Source: Alkalimarinus sediminis
GTDB lineage: Bacteria > Pseudomonadota > Gammaproteobacteria > Pseudomonadales > Oleiphilaceae
Direction of reading: 5' to 3'
DNA: 64,000 bases
NCBI RefSeq assembly: GCF_026427595.1
Contig: NZ_CP101527.1
Span: forward strand, 877,001 to 941,000
The translations under genes were made by a program, and so were the position numbers. The notes beneath the pieces are model-generated. The model was not told the origin of the DNA and searched no databases. It saw only the letters and a list, made by a program, of their open reading frames with translations. Shown here piece by piece: positions 33,057 to 42,654 of the stretch (the first letter of the stretch is position 1; the number at the start of each line of letters is the position of its first letter).

Positions 33057-35036
33057 ATGTCAGTTTCATCAATAGGTATCGGTTCTGGTGTTCTTACCAG
33101 CGACTTGATCGACCAATTAGCCAATGCTGAGCGAGCACCCACTGAGCTCCGCTTTGACCGTAAAGAAGAACAAGTGCAAGCAGAGCTATCTGCCGTAGGA
33201 CGTATTCGAAACGCACTTACTGATCTTCGTCTTCCCACCCGAGTACTAAGCAACCCTAACGCATTGCAAAGCCTTAATGCAGAATCTTCTTCTGGTAATG
33301 TAAGTGCGACTGCCGGAAGCGGTGCGTCTGTTGGGCAGTATTCATTAGAAGTGACTGATCTTGCTCAGGCTCAATCGTTAAGTTCTGCAACATTTGCAGA
33401 TAAGAACCTGACCGCGCTAGGAACGGGAACACTCAGCATTAAAGTGGGTGATGTGACAAAAGATATTGCCATTGATGGCAGTAACAACACCCTCGAAGGC
33501 ATCGCTAGTGCCATTAATGCAGAAGAAGATTTAGCCGTCAACGCCAGTGTGATTGATACAGGGTCGGGTTTTGTGTTGGTGTTCGCCGCGCAAAATTCAG
33601 GTACCGAGAATGGGATTGAAATTAGCGTAAACGATACTGGGGATGGCAATAACACAGATGTGTTAGGTCTTTCGCAGCTTTCATTTGATGGTACCAACAA
33701 CAATTTAACGGAGTCTGTTGTTGCTAAAGATGCACTGTTTTCGGTAAATGGCATCCTGATTACCAGGCAGTCAAATACCGTATCTGATGCAATAGATGGG
33801 GTTACATTTACGTTAACCGGTAAAACAAACGGCTCTCCGGCTACGGTATCTATTACTCAAGATACTGAGCAGGTGTTGGAGCGTATTCAGAACTTCGTTG
33901 AAGCTTTTAATGAAGTTAAAACGATTTTAAATGAAGTCACCGCATTTGACCCCAATAATTCTGAAGAAACAGGGCTTCTACTCGGTGATTCTACTGTTCG
34001 CTCAATCAACTCACAACTTAGAGGCGTTTTATCTCAGGTAGTGCCAGGGCTTGACGGCTCGGCGGTGAGAAGCCTTGCTGAAGTTGGAATATCAACTGAT
34101 AGACAGACGGGGCTACTTTCTGTTGATGATGAAATGTTTACTAAGGCTCTCTCTCAGTCTCCAGATGATGTGATTGCTTTGTTTGCTGAGCAGGGGAGAG
34201 CCTCTGATGCTCAGGTTACCTACTCCACGAAAGGGGCTAATACGGTTCCTGGAAATTATGACATTGAGATTACTCAAGCGGCAACCAATGGCAGTTTTAC
34301 AGGGGCTTCAGTTATTGGCGCATCTACTGTAATAGATACCGCTAATGATACATTTAAGATAAGTGTAGATGGTACCGAGAGCGCGGACATTGTTTTAACC
34401 GCAGGTACCTATACTCAATCTGAATTACTAACAGAGTTACAAAAGCAGCTAGACGCAGATGCAAATTTGAATGCGGCGGGTGCTTCTATTTCTGTGTCGT
34501 ATGATGGCAGTGGCCAATTACAATTTACCTCTGGCACATTTGGTAGTGACTCAAAAGTATCATTTACCGCTGTTGATACCAACACATTGGCTACCTTAGG
34601 TATAGATGCTATAGCGGGTGTTGATGGCCTTAATGTAGAGGGCACTATTAACGGTGAAGCGGCTACAGGTAAGGGGCAATTTCTGACCGGAGCTGAGGGA
34701 GATGATAGCGAAGGGTTGGTTGTTAAGGTTGAAGGCTCTAGTATTGGTAGTCGGGGGTCAGTTACCTTTATCGAAGGTATAGGTGACCAGTTGGTCGACA
34801 AACTTAATAGTTTTCTTGAGTTTGAAGGAATTATTGGTGCAAAAGAGAGCGGTTTAAAAGATCAACTTGATGAAATTACCAAAGGGCGTGCTCAGCTTGA
34901 TTTGAGAGTTGAGAACTTGAGGACTAGACTATCTTTACAGTTTACTGCGGCCGATATATTGGTCTCACAGCTTAACAGCACGCAAGACTTTTTAAAGAGC
35001 CAATTAGCGACCCTAACAGGAGCTAAAGACGATTAA
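33057..35036 (+). CDS. fliD: Flagellar hook-associated protein 2 (filament cap)
   Basis: A 659-residue FliD. The N-terminal domain (SSIGIGSGVLTSDLIDQLANAE, then IRNALTDLRL) and the C-terminal coiled coil (LNSFLEFEGIIGAKESG, QLDLRVENLRTRLSLQFTAADILV, LNSTQDFLKSQL) are standard. The middle contains Flagellin_IN-like segments (YSLEVTDLAQAQSLSS; GNYDIEITQAATNGSFTG). It caps the growing filament and folds exported flagellin. GGGGG precedes the ATG at 33057; an upstream in-frame ATG at 32985 would add a hydrophobic leader not seen in the family. A sigma-28 promoter lies upstream. Confidence 0.95.
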   Translation: MSVSSIGIGSGVLTSDLIDQLANAERAPTELRFDRKEEQVQAELSAVGRIRNALTDLRLPTRVLSNPNALQSLNAESSSGNVSATAGSGASVGQYSLEVTDLAQAQSLSSATFADKNLTALGTGTLSIKVGDVTKDIAIDGSNNTLEGIASAINAEEDLAVNASVIDTGSGFVLVFAAQNSGTENGIEISVNDTGDGNNTDVLGLSQLSFDGTNNNLTESVVAKDALFSVNGILITRQSNTVSDAIDGVTFTLTGKTNGSPATVSITQDTEQVLERIQNFVEAFNEVKTILNEVTAFDPNNSEETGLLLGDSTVRSINSQLRGVLSQVVPGLDGSAVRSLAEVGISTDRQTGLLSVDDEMFTKALSQSPDDVIALFAEQGRASDAQVTYSTKGANTVPGNYDIEITQAATNGSFTGASVIGASTVIDTANDTFKISVDGTESADIVLTAGTYTQSELLTELQKQLDADANLNAAGASISVSYDGSGQLQFTSGTFGSDSKVSFTAVDTNTLATLGIDAIAGVDGLNVEGTINGEAATGKGQFLTGAEGDDSEGLVVKVEGSSIGSRGSVTFIEGIGDQLVDKLNSFLEFEGIIGAKESGLKDQLDEITKGRAQLDLRVENLRTRLSLQFTAADILVSQLNSTQDFLKSQLATLTGAKDD

Positions 35037-35084
35037 CGTGATAAAAAGCGTTAATTATAAGTAGTAAAAAATTAAGTAAAGTGG

Positions 35085-35111
35085 TTAAGAAGCTCATAAA
35101 TGTGCCGATAA
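35085..35111 (+). promoter_or_regulatory. Sigma-28 promoter of fliS
   Basis: Perfect -10 element GCCGATAA, preceded after 11 nt by TTAAGAAG, which matches the -35 element at only four of eight positions. The -10 match is the main support. Confidence 0.55.
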
Positions 35112-35204
35112 CCGTTAAAACATATTAGATGTGTAGCTTTAGAGTTTACATCAAGTGCCGGATTGAACTCTGGTCTACTTTTAGAAGAGATTTGCAGGTG
35201 AATT

Positions 35205-35600
35205 ATGAATGCATTACACCAGTACCAGGCAGTAAATACCCAAACTAGCGTTATTGATGTTGATCGGCACAGGTTAATTCAACTGCTGTTTGAAGGGGCG
35301 TTAGAGCGTATTAATATGGCAAAAGCGCGTATTCAGGCATCAGACTTTGAAGGTAAAAATCGATTGATTAACAAATCAATCGAAATCGTATCGGGTTTGA
35401 GAAGCTTTTTGAATATCGAAGAGGGGCAGGAGCTCGCTTCTAACCTATCAGATTTGTACGCGTACATTGAGCGAAGATTATTTGAAGCCAATGTGAAAAA
35501 TGATATTGAAATACTCGAAGAAGTTGCTGGCCATTTACGTAAGGTGAAAGAAGGTTGGGACGGAATTAGAGAGGAAGCGTTAGAGCAGGGCATTGTTTAA
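35205..35600 (+). CDS. fliS: Flagellin export chaperone
   Basis: A 131-residue four-helix FliS: YQAVNTQTSVIDVDRHRLIQ, LLFEGALERINMAKARIQ, LINKSIEIVSGLRSFLNIEEG and LYAYIERRLFEANVKNDIE. It binds the C-terminus of flagellin in the cytoplasm, preventing early polymerisation and guiding export. AGGTG precedes the ATG. No fliT follows; the tandem repeat array begins 27 bp beyond the stop. Confidence 0.95.
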   Translation: MNALHQYQAVNTQTSVIDVDRHRLIQLLFEGALERINMAKARIQASDFEGKNRLINKSIEIVSGLRSFLNIEEGQELASNLSDLYAYIERRLFEANVKNDIEILEEVAGHLRKVKEGWDGIREEALEQGIV

Positions 35601-35626
35601 CGCTTTCTAGATTGAAATATGTACAA

Positions 35627-36896
35627 ATGGTGCGCAAGCACACCCTATAAGTTTGTCGTAGAGTTCATATAGGATGTTGTAGAAACCATATAGGGTGCGC
35701 TTGCGCACCGAAGACTATCCGCCAACCGGTATACACAGCCCATCTTTTACTCTCTAGCTGATACGATGTATCTATTGTTATTCACTCGGCCTCAAATGGT
35801 GCGCAAGCACACCCTATAAGTTTGTCGTAGAGTTCATATAGGATGTTGTAGAAACCATATAGGGTGCGCTTGCGCACCGAAGACTATCCGCCAACCGGTA
35901 TACACAGCCCATCTTTTATTCTCTAGCTGATACGATGTATCTATTGTTATTCACTCGGCCTCAAATGGTGCGCAAGCACACCCTATAAGTTTGTCGTAGA
36001 GTTCATATAGGGTGTTGTAGAAACCGTATAGGGTGCGCCTGCGCACCGAAGACTATCCGCCAACCGGTATACACAGCCCATCTTTTATTCTCTAGCTGAT
36101 ACGATGTATCTATTGTTATTCACTTGGCCTGAAATGGTGCGCAAGCACACCCTATAAGTTTGTCGTAGAGTTCATATAGGGTGTTGTAGAAACCATATAG
36201 GGTGCGCTTGCGCACCGAAGACTATCCGCCAACCGGTATACACAGCCCATCTTTTGTTCTCTAGCTGATACGATGTATCTATTGTTATTCACTTGGCCTG
36301 AAATGGTGCGCAAGCACACCCTATAAGTTTGTCGTAGAGTTCATATAGGGTGTTGTAGAAACCATATAGGGTGCGCTTGCGCACCGAAGACTATCCGCCA
36401 ACCGGTATACACAGCCCATCTTTTATTCTCTAGCTGATACGATGTATCTATTGTTATTCACTTGGCCTCAAATGGTGCGCAAGCACACCCTATAAGTTTG
36501 TCGCAGAGTTCATATAGGATGTTGTAGAAACCATATAGGGTGCGCTTGCGCACCGAAGACTATCCACCAACCGGTATACTCAGCCTATCTTTTACTCTCT
36601 AGCTGATACGATGTATCTATTGTTATTCACTCGGCCTCAAATGGTGCGCAAGCACACCCTATAAGTTTGTCGCAGAGTTCATATAGGATGTTGTAGAAAC
36701 CATATAGGGTGCGCTTGCGCACCGAAGACTATCCACCAACCGGTATACTCAGCCTATCTTTTACTCTCTAGCTGATACGATGTATCTATTGTTATTCACT
36801 CGGCCTCAAATGGTGCGCAAGCACACCCTATAAGTTTGTCGTAGAGTTCATATAGGATGTTGTAGAAACCATATACTGGGCGCCTGCGCACCTGAG
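35627..36896. repeat. Tandem array of 169-bp units with paired REP palindromes
   Basis: Units start at 35627, 35796, 35965, 36134, 36303, 36472 and 36641, each exactly 169 bp, and a partial eighth begins at 36810 and degenerates near 36870. Each unit holds one REP in one orientation (GGTGCGCAAGCACACCCTAT) and one inverted (ATAGGGTGCGCTTGCGCACC) about 55 bp apart, so each is a REPIN, plus about 80 bp of non-palindromic spacer. Units differ by only a few substitutions, meaning recent expansion or ongoing homogenisation. The RAYT gene begins directly behind. The array is non-coding. Confidence 0.95.
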
Positions 36897-36897
36897 T

Positions 36898-37440
36898 CTA
36901 TTCACCAAACGATAATTCTGATTCTTCATTTTCACACCAATTGACTGGATACAACCCTCGTTTAACATCGCGATGGAATGTTGAATATGGCCAACTGTGA
37001 ACTGACTTAACTTGCCCATGTTTAACTGGATTCCAATAGCAATAATTTAAATGTGTAATGAAGTCTCTATTATCAATAATGTGATGTTCCCAAAAGCGTC
37101 GCTGCCATATGGTTGACTCTTTTCTTTTATGTCGAGATTCGGTTTGTTGGTGCTGATAATGAAACTTATCACCTATTTGTTGGCTTACCAGGCGTTTGAT
37201 CATTGACCAGCGTATTGATGTATTAGAATCATTTTCAGGTAAGGTCCATATACAATGCAGGTGATTCGGTAGTAGCACCCAAGCATCAATATCGAAAGGG
37301 TACTCTAACCTTGTTTCTTGAATGGCTTTTCGGAGAGCTGAACGAAACAGAGGCTCTGTAAAAATGGTCTGACGTTGATAGGCGTTTACTGTAAAGAAAA
37401 CGGTGCATCCCGGTATTCGGGTTCTTTTGTAGTTTGGCAC
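36898..37440 (-). CDS. REP-associated tyrosine transposase (RAYT)
   Basis: A 180-residue Y1 transposase of the IS200/TnpA-like HUH superfamily. It has the metal-binding HLH at residues 60-62 (LPNHLHCIW), a basic helix around RRFWEHHI and the motif YCYWNPVKHGQV with Tyr133/Tyr135 as nucleophile candidates. RAYTs are single-copy, vertically inherited genes that recognise the REP palindromes around them. This one is flanked by the 169-bp REPIN array on its 3' side and a lone REP (37500) on its 5' side, as expected. The gene is intact. Confidence 0.92.
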   Translation of the reverse strand: MPNYKRTRIPGCTVFFTVNAYQRQTIFTEPLFRSALRKAIQETRLEYPFDIDAWVLLPNHLHCIWTLPENDSNTSIRWSMIKRLVSQQIGDKFHYQHQQTESRHKRKESTIWQRRFWEHHIIDNRDFITHLNYCYWNPVKHGQVKSVHSWPYSTFHRDVKRGLYPVNWCENEESELSFGE

Positions 37441-37499
37441 GTAATAAATCCGTTTATTGATGTGCTTTATATCTTGTGTTGTTGCTTTGGGTGATTTTT

Positions 37500-37515
37500 G
37501 GTGCGCAAGCGCACC
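37500..37515 (+). repeat. Single REP palindrome upstream of the RAYT gene
   Basis: GGTGCGCAAGCGCACC, identical to the better-conserved REP of the tandem array and a near-perfect palindrome (stem GGTGCG/CGCACC, loop CAAG). Together with the array it brackets the RAYT gene. Confidence 0.85.
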
Positions 37516-37542
37516 TTATTAGAAATGACTGGGCTATCTCGT

Positions 37543-38466
37543 TTAATACCCCGCCAGCACCTCTAGGTGCTGTTCTGCACTTTCAGCTAGCGCTTTTAGG
37601 TTATACCCTCCCTCAAGAATCGAAACAATCCGGTCGTTGCTATAGTATTTTGCGACATCCATTAGCATCTGGGTTATCCAACGGTAATCTGTTTTATCGA
37701 GCTCAAGATCTGCCATTGGATCGTTTTTGTGAGCATCGAACCCTGCCGATATCAATATAAGTTGAGGTTTGTGATTTTGCAGTTCGTTAAGCCATGCCGC
37801 TTCAGTTTTGTTGCGGAAGCTTAGCCCTTGTGTATGGGCCTCTAATGGTAAATTGAGGATGTTAGGCTGGTCTACTGCGTGGTGGCTAAATGGGTAATAA
37901 GGGTGTTGAAAGCTAGAGCATACTAGAACCCTTGGGTCGTTTTGGAAGATGTCGACTGTGCCATTACCTTGGTGTACGTCAAAGTCGATGATCGCAACGC
38001 GCTCTAGGCCGTGAAAATCAAGGGCATGTTTTGCAGCAACGGCTATATTGTTATAGAAGCAAAACCCCATGGTCTTATTACGCTCAGCATGATGCCCAGG
38101 TGGGCGAGTGGCACAGAAAGCATTTTTATTTTGACCAGACATCACTGCATCAACCGCCTGTACCGCTGCGCCTGCAGCAAGTTTTGCTGCCCGCATGGTA
38201 TCGGGCATCATAATTGTATCTTCGTCAGCGTAAATACGGCCTTTTTTGGGTTGTATCAGGTCTAACTGTTCAACGTAGGTTGCTGGGTGAACTCTTCTGA
38301 CATGGTCAGGGTTAACCAACTCTGCCCGCATAAAATCGAGTTCTTGATTTAAACGAGTATCCTGGAGTTGATCTAGAATTGCGGTTAGCCGCAATGGGCT
38401 TTCTGGGTGCTCAGCCCCCATATTGTGAAGGGTACAGTCATGATGACTTATATAGGCAGTTTTCAT
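37543..38466 (-). CDS. Histone deacetylase family protein (class II-like)
   Basis: A 307-residue arginase/deacetylase-fold enzyme. Expected catalytic elements are all present: RPPGHHAE (His-His charge relay), FCFYNNIAVAA, the zinc ligands in IDFDVHQGNGT and SAGFDAHKNDP, and the closing EGGYNLKALA. Bacterial members hydrolyse acetyl-lysine, acetylpolyamines or other acylated amines. It is divergent from, and shares a 295-bp upstream region with, the PatZ-like acetyltransferase/acyl-CoA ligase, suggesting opposing roles in protein acylation. The assignment to the protein deacetylase rather than acetylpolyamine branch is uncertain. Confidence 0.93.
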   Translation of the reverse strand: MKTAYISHHDCTLHNMGAEHPESPLRLTAILDQLQDTRLNQELDFMRAELVNPDHVRRVHPATYVEQLDLIQPKKGRIYADEDTIMMPDTMRAAKLAAGAAVQAVDAVMSGQNKNAFCATRPPGHHAERNKTMGFCFYNNIAVAAKHALDFHGLERVAIIDFDVHQGNGTVDIFQNDPRVLVCSSFQHPYYPFSHHAVDQPNILNLPLEAHTQGLSFRNKTEAAWLNELQNHKPQLILISAGFDAHKNDPMADLELDKTDYRWITQMLMDVAKYYSNDRIVSILEGGYNLKALAESAEQHLEVLAGY

Positions 38467-38581
38467 AATGATGACTACGTTATTATTAGACTAAATTTTT
38501 GGTATAACTCACTATATAGAAAGACAATTAACACATATATGAGAGCCAGTATAAGCAGTTTAACCAACACTGTAACTAATA

Positions 38582-38595
38582 GATATGATCATATC
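38582..38595. promoter_or_regulatory. Palindrome between the divergent deacetylase and acetyltransferase genes
   Basis: Perfect 14-bp palindrome GATATGATCATATC in the shared upstream region of 295 bp, which otherwise holds no gene. Its place makes it a possible operator, but no known regulator site was recognised. Confidence 0.35.
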
Positions 38596-38761
38596 GTCTA
38601 CTATTATAGTAACTGAGTCGCATCTGATCTAGGTCAGAAACAAGAGCAGGCCTCCCTATGCTGACCAATATCAACTTATTAGAAGCAGCAGCGGGTTATA
38701 GTGGACGTCTAATACCACGCCACAACGATAGTGATTTCGACATTTTGTCTAGGAGACGAAC

Positions 38762-41491
38762 GTGAGTACCCGACATCTTGATGCCCTGTTTAATCCCAAA
38801 TCTATTGTTATTCTGGGGGCTTCTGAACGCTCCCTTAACTTAGGTGGGATAGTATTAAGAAATCTACTCTCATCAGAGTATCCTGGCCAATTGTTAGTGG
38901 TTAACCCTAACGAATACGATAATGTTCATGGTATTCGGTGTGTTAAAAAGGTGACTAAAATGCCTTTTACTCCCGACCTTGCCATTGTCTGTACACCACC
39001 TGAATCTGTCCCTCGTGCGATAAAAAAACTTGGTCAAATGGGGGTGAAAACGGCCATGATTCTTACCGGGGGCTTATCCCGAACGCATAGCAAAAGTGGC
39101 CGGCCTCTGATGTATTCCGTTCGAGATGCGGCAAAAGCGTCCGGTATACGAATATTGGGGCCAAATACGATTGGTATTATGGCACCCCGAAATAAAGTAA
39201 ATGCTACCTACTTACATATGGGGGCGCTGCCAGGAAAAATCGCCTTTATCGGTCAGTCTGGCACTATTGCGAGTGCGGTTATTGACTGGGCGTTCAGTCG
39301 TGGGGTCGGGTTCTCACACTTTTTAACGTTGGGCGATAGCATGGATATCGACCCTGATGACCTCATCGACTACCTCGCTCAAGACCGTCATACCAAAGCT
39401 ATCTTGCTTCATATCGAAATGGTGCCAAACCCGTCTAGATTTATCTCGGCGGTCCGTGCAGCTTCGCGAGGTAAGCTGGTGATCGGGATTAAGAGCGGAA
39501 GAGTGCCTGAGTCTCAGTGGGAACCCATGCCATTAGCCGACGGTATTACAAATGGTGATGCAGTATTTGATGCCTTATTCAGACGAGCAGGTATTTTAAG
39601 GGTTAACGGTGCTGATGAAATGTTTGATGCGCTGGAAACGCTAACCCGCATGAAGCCGGTCAAGAAAGATACCCTTGCTATTATGAGTAATGGTCTGGGG
39701 CCTAACGTATTAGCTGTCGATAGACTGGCGAATTTGGGCGGGGAGTTGGCAGAACTGTCAGAAAAGACCATTGATGCCATTGCTGAATTAATGCCGCCAT
39801 ATTGGACTCGTAAAAACCCGATTGACCTGAATTATGATGCGTCACCAGAAACCTACTCTACAGTTATGGATATTTTAGCGAAGGATCCTAATGTATCGAA
39901 TGTGTTGGTGATGTATGCGCCATCACTAACTGAAGATAGCTTGCAGATTGCAGACTCGGTTATCACCAAGGCTAAACGAGCGAGATTAAATATCTTTACC
40001 TGTTGGTTAGGTCAGAGCACTATTTTAGATGCCAGAGAGGCTTTTTTTGAAGCAGGTATTCCGACCTTCTTCTCGCCAGAAAAGGCGGTTAAGGCATTTA
40101 TGCATGTGGTGAACCATCAAAGAAGTCAGCGTCTACTCAAAGAGACTCCGTCATCCTATAGTGATTATGCACTCGATCGCGCCGGTGCGAGAAATATCGT
40201 ACACAATGCGATACGAAGTGGGCGAAACCACCTATCGAATGAAGAGGCAAGGCAGTTGATTGCCGATTATGGGGTGCCAACGGTCGAGACATGGTATTGC
40301 GACGATATCGAAGAGGTGGTTGAAATATTCAAAGAGGTGGGTGGCCCCATCAATGTGACACTGCTACATGAAAAAAGTAGTCACCCATTTATGGAAGAGA
40401 AAACGGGCAGAGGACGATACAAGACTACTATTCGTCGTTTGAACGAAGAAGATACGATCATCAGTTCTTGTGAAGAGTTGTTTGTTCAGTATAAAGAACA
40501 CTTCCCCAATAGTGGTTTTCTAGGTTACTCAGTTCATCGCTCTCACCAGCATATAGGTGGGTTAGGGTTTAGTTTAGGTATTACTCGTGACCCCAAGCTT
40601 GGACCATTAGTGGTTTGTGGTGCTGCTGGAGCGAGTGTGAATGTGATGAGTGACCGCCGGGTCGCACTACCACCGCTGAATATGGTGCTGGCAAAAGATC
40701 TTCTTACACAGACCTACATGTACCAACTGCTAAAAGAGTACAGCTATCGACCGGCTCAAGACATTAGAGCTGTCTGTGAAACCTTGATTACGCTTTCGCA
40801 GATTGTGGTTGATATTCCTGAAATAAAGGGGCTCGAGATACTGCCGTTGCTATTCAATAAAGGTGGCGTAGTCGCGGTTGACGTGGCTATCGATCTAGGG
40901 ATACCAGCTAAATTATCGATTCAACCTTACCCTGCTGAACTAACAGAGTGGATTACGCTTCCTAAATCAAAACGCCGCGTTGAGATACGTCCAATCAGAG
41001 GTGAGGATGAGCCTGCTCATATTGAGTTCCATTTAAAGCAGTCGCCAGAATCCATTCGTTTTCGTTTCTTCCACTATAGAAAATCGTTTAGCCATGAAGA
41101 GCTCGTGCAGATGGTTCAGATCGACTACGACCGAGAGATGGTGTTTGTTGCCACTGTACCTAAAGAAGAGGGTGCAGGTAACGAGACTCTAGGAACGGTT
41201 CGAGTGTGGACTGACGCTGATAATTTACAGTGTGAATTTGCCGTAATGGTAAGTGATGAGCTAAAAGGAGAGAGGCTCGGGTTTACCCTTATGAATAAGA
41301 TGATAGAGTACTGTAAATCAAGAGGTACGGTAGAAATGATCGGCTCGGTACTGCCTGATAATAAGCCTATGTTAAGCCTGGCAGAAAAATTGGGCTTTGA
41401 ATCTAAGTGGGACCCAGAAGAAGAGGTGATGGCTTTACGACTACCGCTCAATGTGCCAAAAGATGAATGGCAAAAAGAGCAGTTGAAGTAA
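38762..41491 (+). CDS. PatZ-like acyl-CoA synthetase (NDP-forming) with GNAT acetyltransferase domain
   Basis: A 909-residue fused protein. N-terminal CoA-binding Rossmann domain (about 10-135; LGASERSLNLGGIVLRNLL), succinyl-CoA ligase-like domains (about 145-460; FIGQSGTIASAVIDWAFSRG), an ATP-grasp domain (about 490-715; LSNEEARQLIADYGVP) and a C-terminal GNAT domain (about 740-890; IRPIRGEDEPAHIEFH, LGTVRVWTDADN, ERLGFTLMNKMIEY). Such fusions (PatZ/YfiQ) use acetyl-CoA to acetylate and inactivate acetyl-CoA synthetase and other proteins; the ligase half is often catalytically dead. The start is GTG behind AGGAGA. It is divergent from the deacetylase gene. Confidence 0.93.
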   Translation: MSTRHLDALFNPKSIVILGASERSLNLGGIVLRNLLSSEYPGQLLVVNPNEYDNVHGIRCVKKVTKMPFTPDLAIVCTPPESVPRAIKKLGQMGVKTAMILTGGLSRTHSKSGRPLMYSVRDAAKASGIRILGPNTIGIMAPRNKVNATYLHMGALPGKIAFIGQSGTIASAVIDWAFSRGVGFSHFLTLGDSMDIDPDDLIDYLAQDRHTKAILLHIEMVPNPSRFISAVRAASRGKLVIGIKSGRVPESQWEPMPLADGITNGDAVFDALFRRAGILRVNGADEMFDALETLTRMKPVKKDTLAIMSNGLGPNVLAVDRLANLGGELAELSEKTIDAIAELMPPYWTRKNPIDLNYDASPETYSTVMDILAKDPNVSNVLVMYAPSLTEDSLQIADSVITKAKRARLNIFTCWLGQSTILDAREAFFEAGIPTFFSPEKAVKAFMHVVNHQRSQRLLKETPSSYSDYALDRAGARNIVHNAIRSGRNHLSNEEARQLIADYGVPTVETWYCDDIEEVVEIFKEVGGPINVTLLHEKSSHPFMEEKTGRGRYKTTIRRLNEEDTIISSCEELFVQYKEHFPNSGFLGYSVHRSHQHIGGLGFSLGITRDPKLGPLVVCGAAGASVNVMSDRRVALPPLNMVLAKDLLTQTYMYQLLKEYSYRPAQDIRAVCETLITLSQIVVDIPEIKGLEILPLLFNKGGVVAVDVAIDLGIPAKLSIQPYPAELTEWITLPKSKRRVEIRPIRGEDEPAHIEFHLKQSPESIRFRFFHYRKSFSHEELVQMVQIDYDREMVFVATVPKEEGAGNETLGTVRVWTDADNLQCEFAVMVSDELKGERLGFTLMNKMIEYCKSRGTVEMIGSVLPDNKPMLSLAEKLGFESKWDPEEEVMALRLPLNVPKDEWQKEQLK

Positions 41492-41504
41492 AAGAGCGTT
41501 AGAA

Positions 41505-41561
41505 GTGCAACTGATCGGTCAAAAGGTGCAACTGATCGGTTAAAAGGTGCAAGTTAGCAGT
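41505..41561 (+). repeat. Short tandem 21-bp repeat
   Basis: About 2.5 copies of a unit beginning GTGCAACTGATCGGT and ending AAAAG, between the convergent acetyltransferase and rdgC genes. A second low-complexity patch with three copies of CACTTGCCA lies at about 41607-41630. No function is apparent. Confidence 0.7.
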
Positions 41562-41633
41562 GACAAGTGTTTCAAGGTCCAAAGCGACATAGATGCTTTT
41601 GACTTGCTCTTGCCACTTGCCACTTGCCACTAA

Positions 41634-42560
41634 TTATTCTTCAATAACCGCAGACTTATCTTCGCCACCAAATGCATCTAGTACGGCTGGGAGTAATTTA
41701 GCAAACTCCATCGACATGATGGCAAAACTGGCATCGAATTTACTGGCGGCATCGTCTGCACCAGAGTCATCTAACTGCTCCTGCATAACATCACCAAATT
41801 TGAGGCGTTTGATAGAGAGGTCTTCGTTCATCACAAATGAGATGTTCTCCTCCCAGGTCATTGCAAGCTTAACCGCTTGTTTACCTGCACTCAGGTGAGT
41901 GCCGATCTCTTCGCCATCTAGTTCTACGCCTTTACATCTGACAATGCCGCCTTCTTCACCAGGATCACGAAGCTCACACTCTGCCTCTGCTTCAAACCCG
42001 GTGGGCATTAGAGCATCTTTGGTTAACCAACTTGTCATGATGGCAGCAGGTGCCTGCTTAACAACTGGGATACGAATAGGCAAAGAGCCGATTGTCTTGC
42101 GCAAGTAGCTCGTAATATCATCTGCGGCTTTGGCAGACGAGGCGTTAACGATCAGAAAACCATCTTTAGGTGATAGGTATGCATAAGTGAGCTTGGAGCG
42201 GGTAAAAGCCCTAGGTAGAAGCTCATGAGTGATCTGTTCTTTTAGCTCGTCTTTTTCTTTCTTCGTGACCTTGCGCATCTGAGTCTCTTCGATCTCTTCT
42301 ACTTTTTCTGCCAAGGCTTCTTTGACTACTGTTGATGGAACTAAACGATCCTCTCGCTTTAAACAGATCATCCAGTGACCATTTGTGACATGTACTAATT
42401 GCTGACCGTGTCGGCCGAGTGGCGAAACCCAACCTTGACGGTTGACTTCAGTAGGGCCACAAGGTGTAAAAGGGCTCTCTGCTAGCTTTTGCTCTAAAGC
42501 TTCTTCAGAGAGTGTAAATGGCTTAGTGAAACGATAGGCAATAATATTTTTAAACCACAT
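41634..42560 (-). CDS. rdgC: Recombination-associated protein RdgC
   Basis: A 308-residue protein matching the RdgC family in length and order: MWFKNIIAYRFTKPFTLSE, FTPCGPTEVNRQGWVSPLG, MICLKREDRLVPSTVV and the central KKEKDELKEQITHELLPRAF, with the C-terminal FDASFAIMSMEFAKLLP. It forms a ring-shaped dimer around DNA and restrains RecA-dependent recombination. It is a single gene. About 90 bp upstream the structured RNA candidate begins on the opposite strand. Confidence 0.95.
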   Translation of the reverse strand: MWFKNIIAYRFTKPFTLSEEALEQKLAESPFTPCGPTEVNRQGWVSPLGRHGQQLVHVTNGHWMICLKREDRLVPSTVVKEALAEKVEEIEETQMRKVTKKEKDELKEQITHELLPRAFTRSKLTYAYLSPKDGFLIVNASSAKAADDITSYLRKTIGSLPIRIPVVKQAPAAIMTSWLTKDALMPTGFEAEAECELRDPGEEGGIVRCKGVELDGEEIGTHLSAGKQAVKLAMTWEENISFVMNEDLSIKRLKFGDVMQEQLDDSGADDAASKFDASFAIMSMEFAKLLPAVLDAFGGEDKSAVIEE

Positions 42561-42654
42561 AGTTTGTTTTTATATCCAGTTATTTGTAAAAGTTGATTAG
42601 AACAAAATCGCTGCGGCTCTCGCTAGAGAAATATAGTTATTTACGAGAAACCGA

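Noticed and set aside
35627-36896. CRISPR array
   Set aside because: The whole 169-bp unit is repeated, including the interval between the palindromes. There are no unique spacers and no cas genes.
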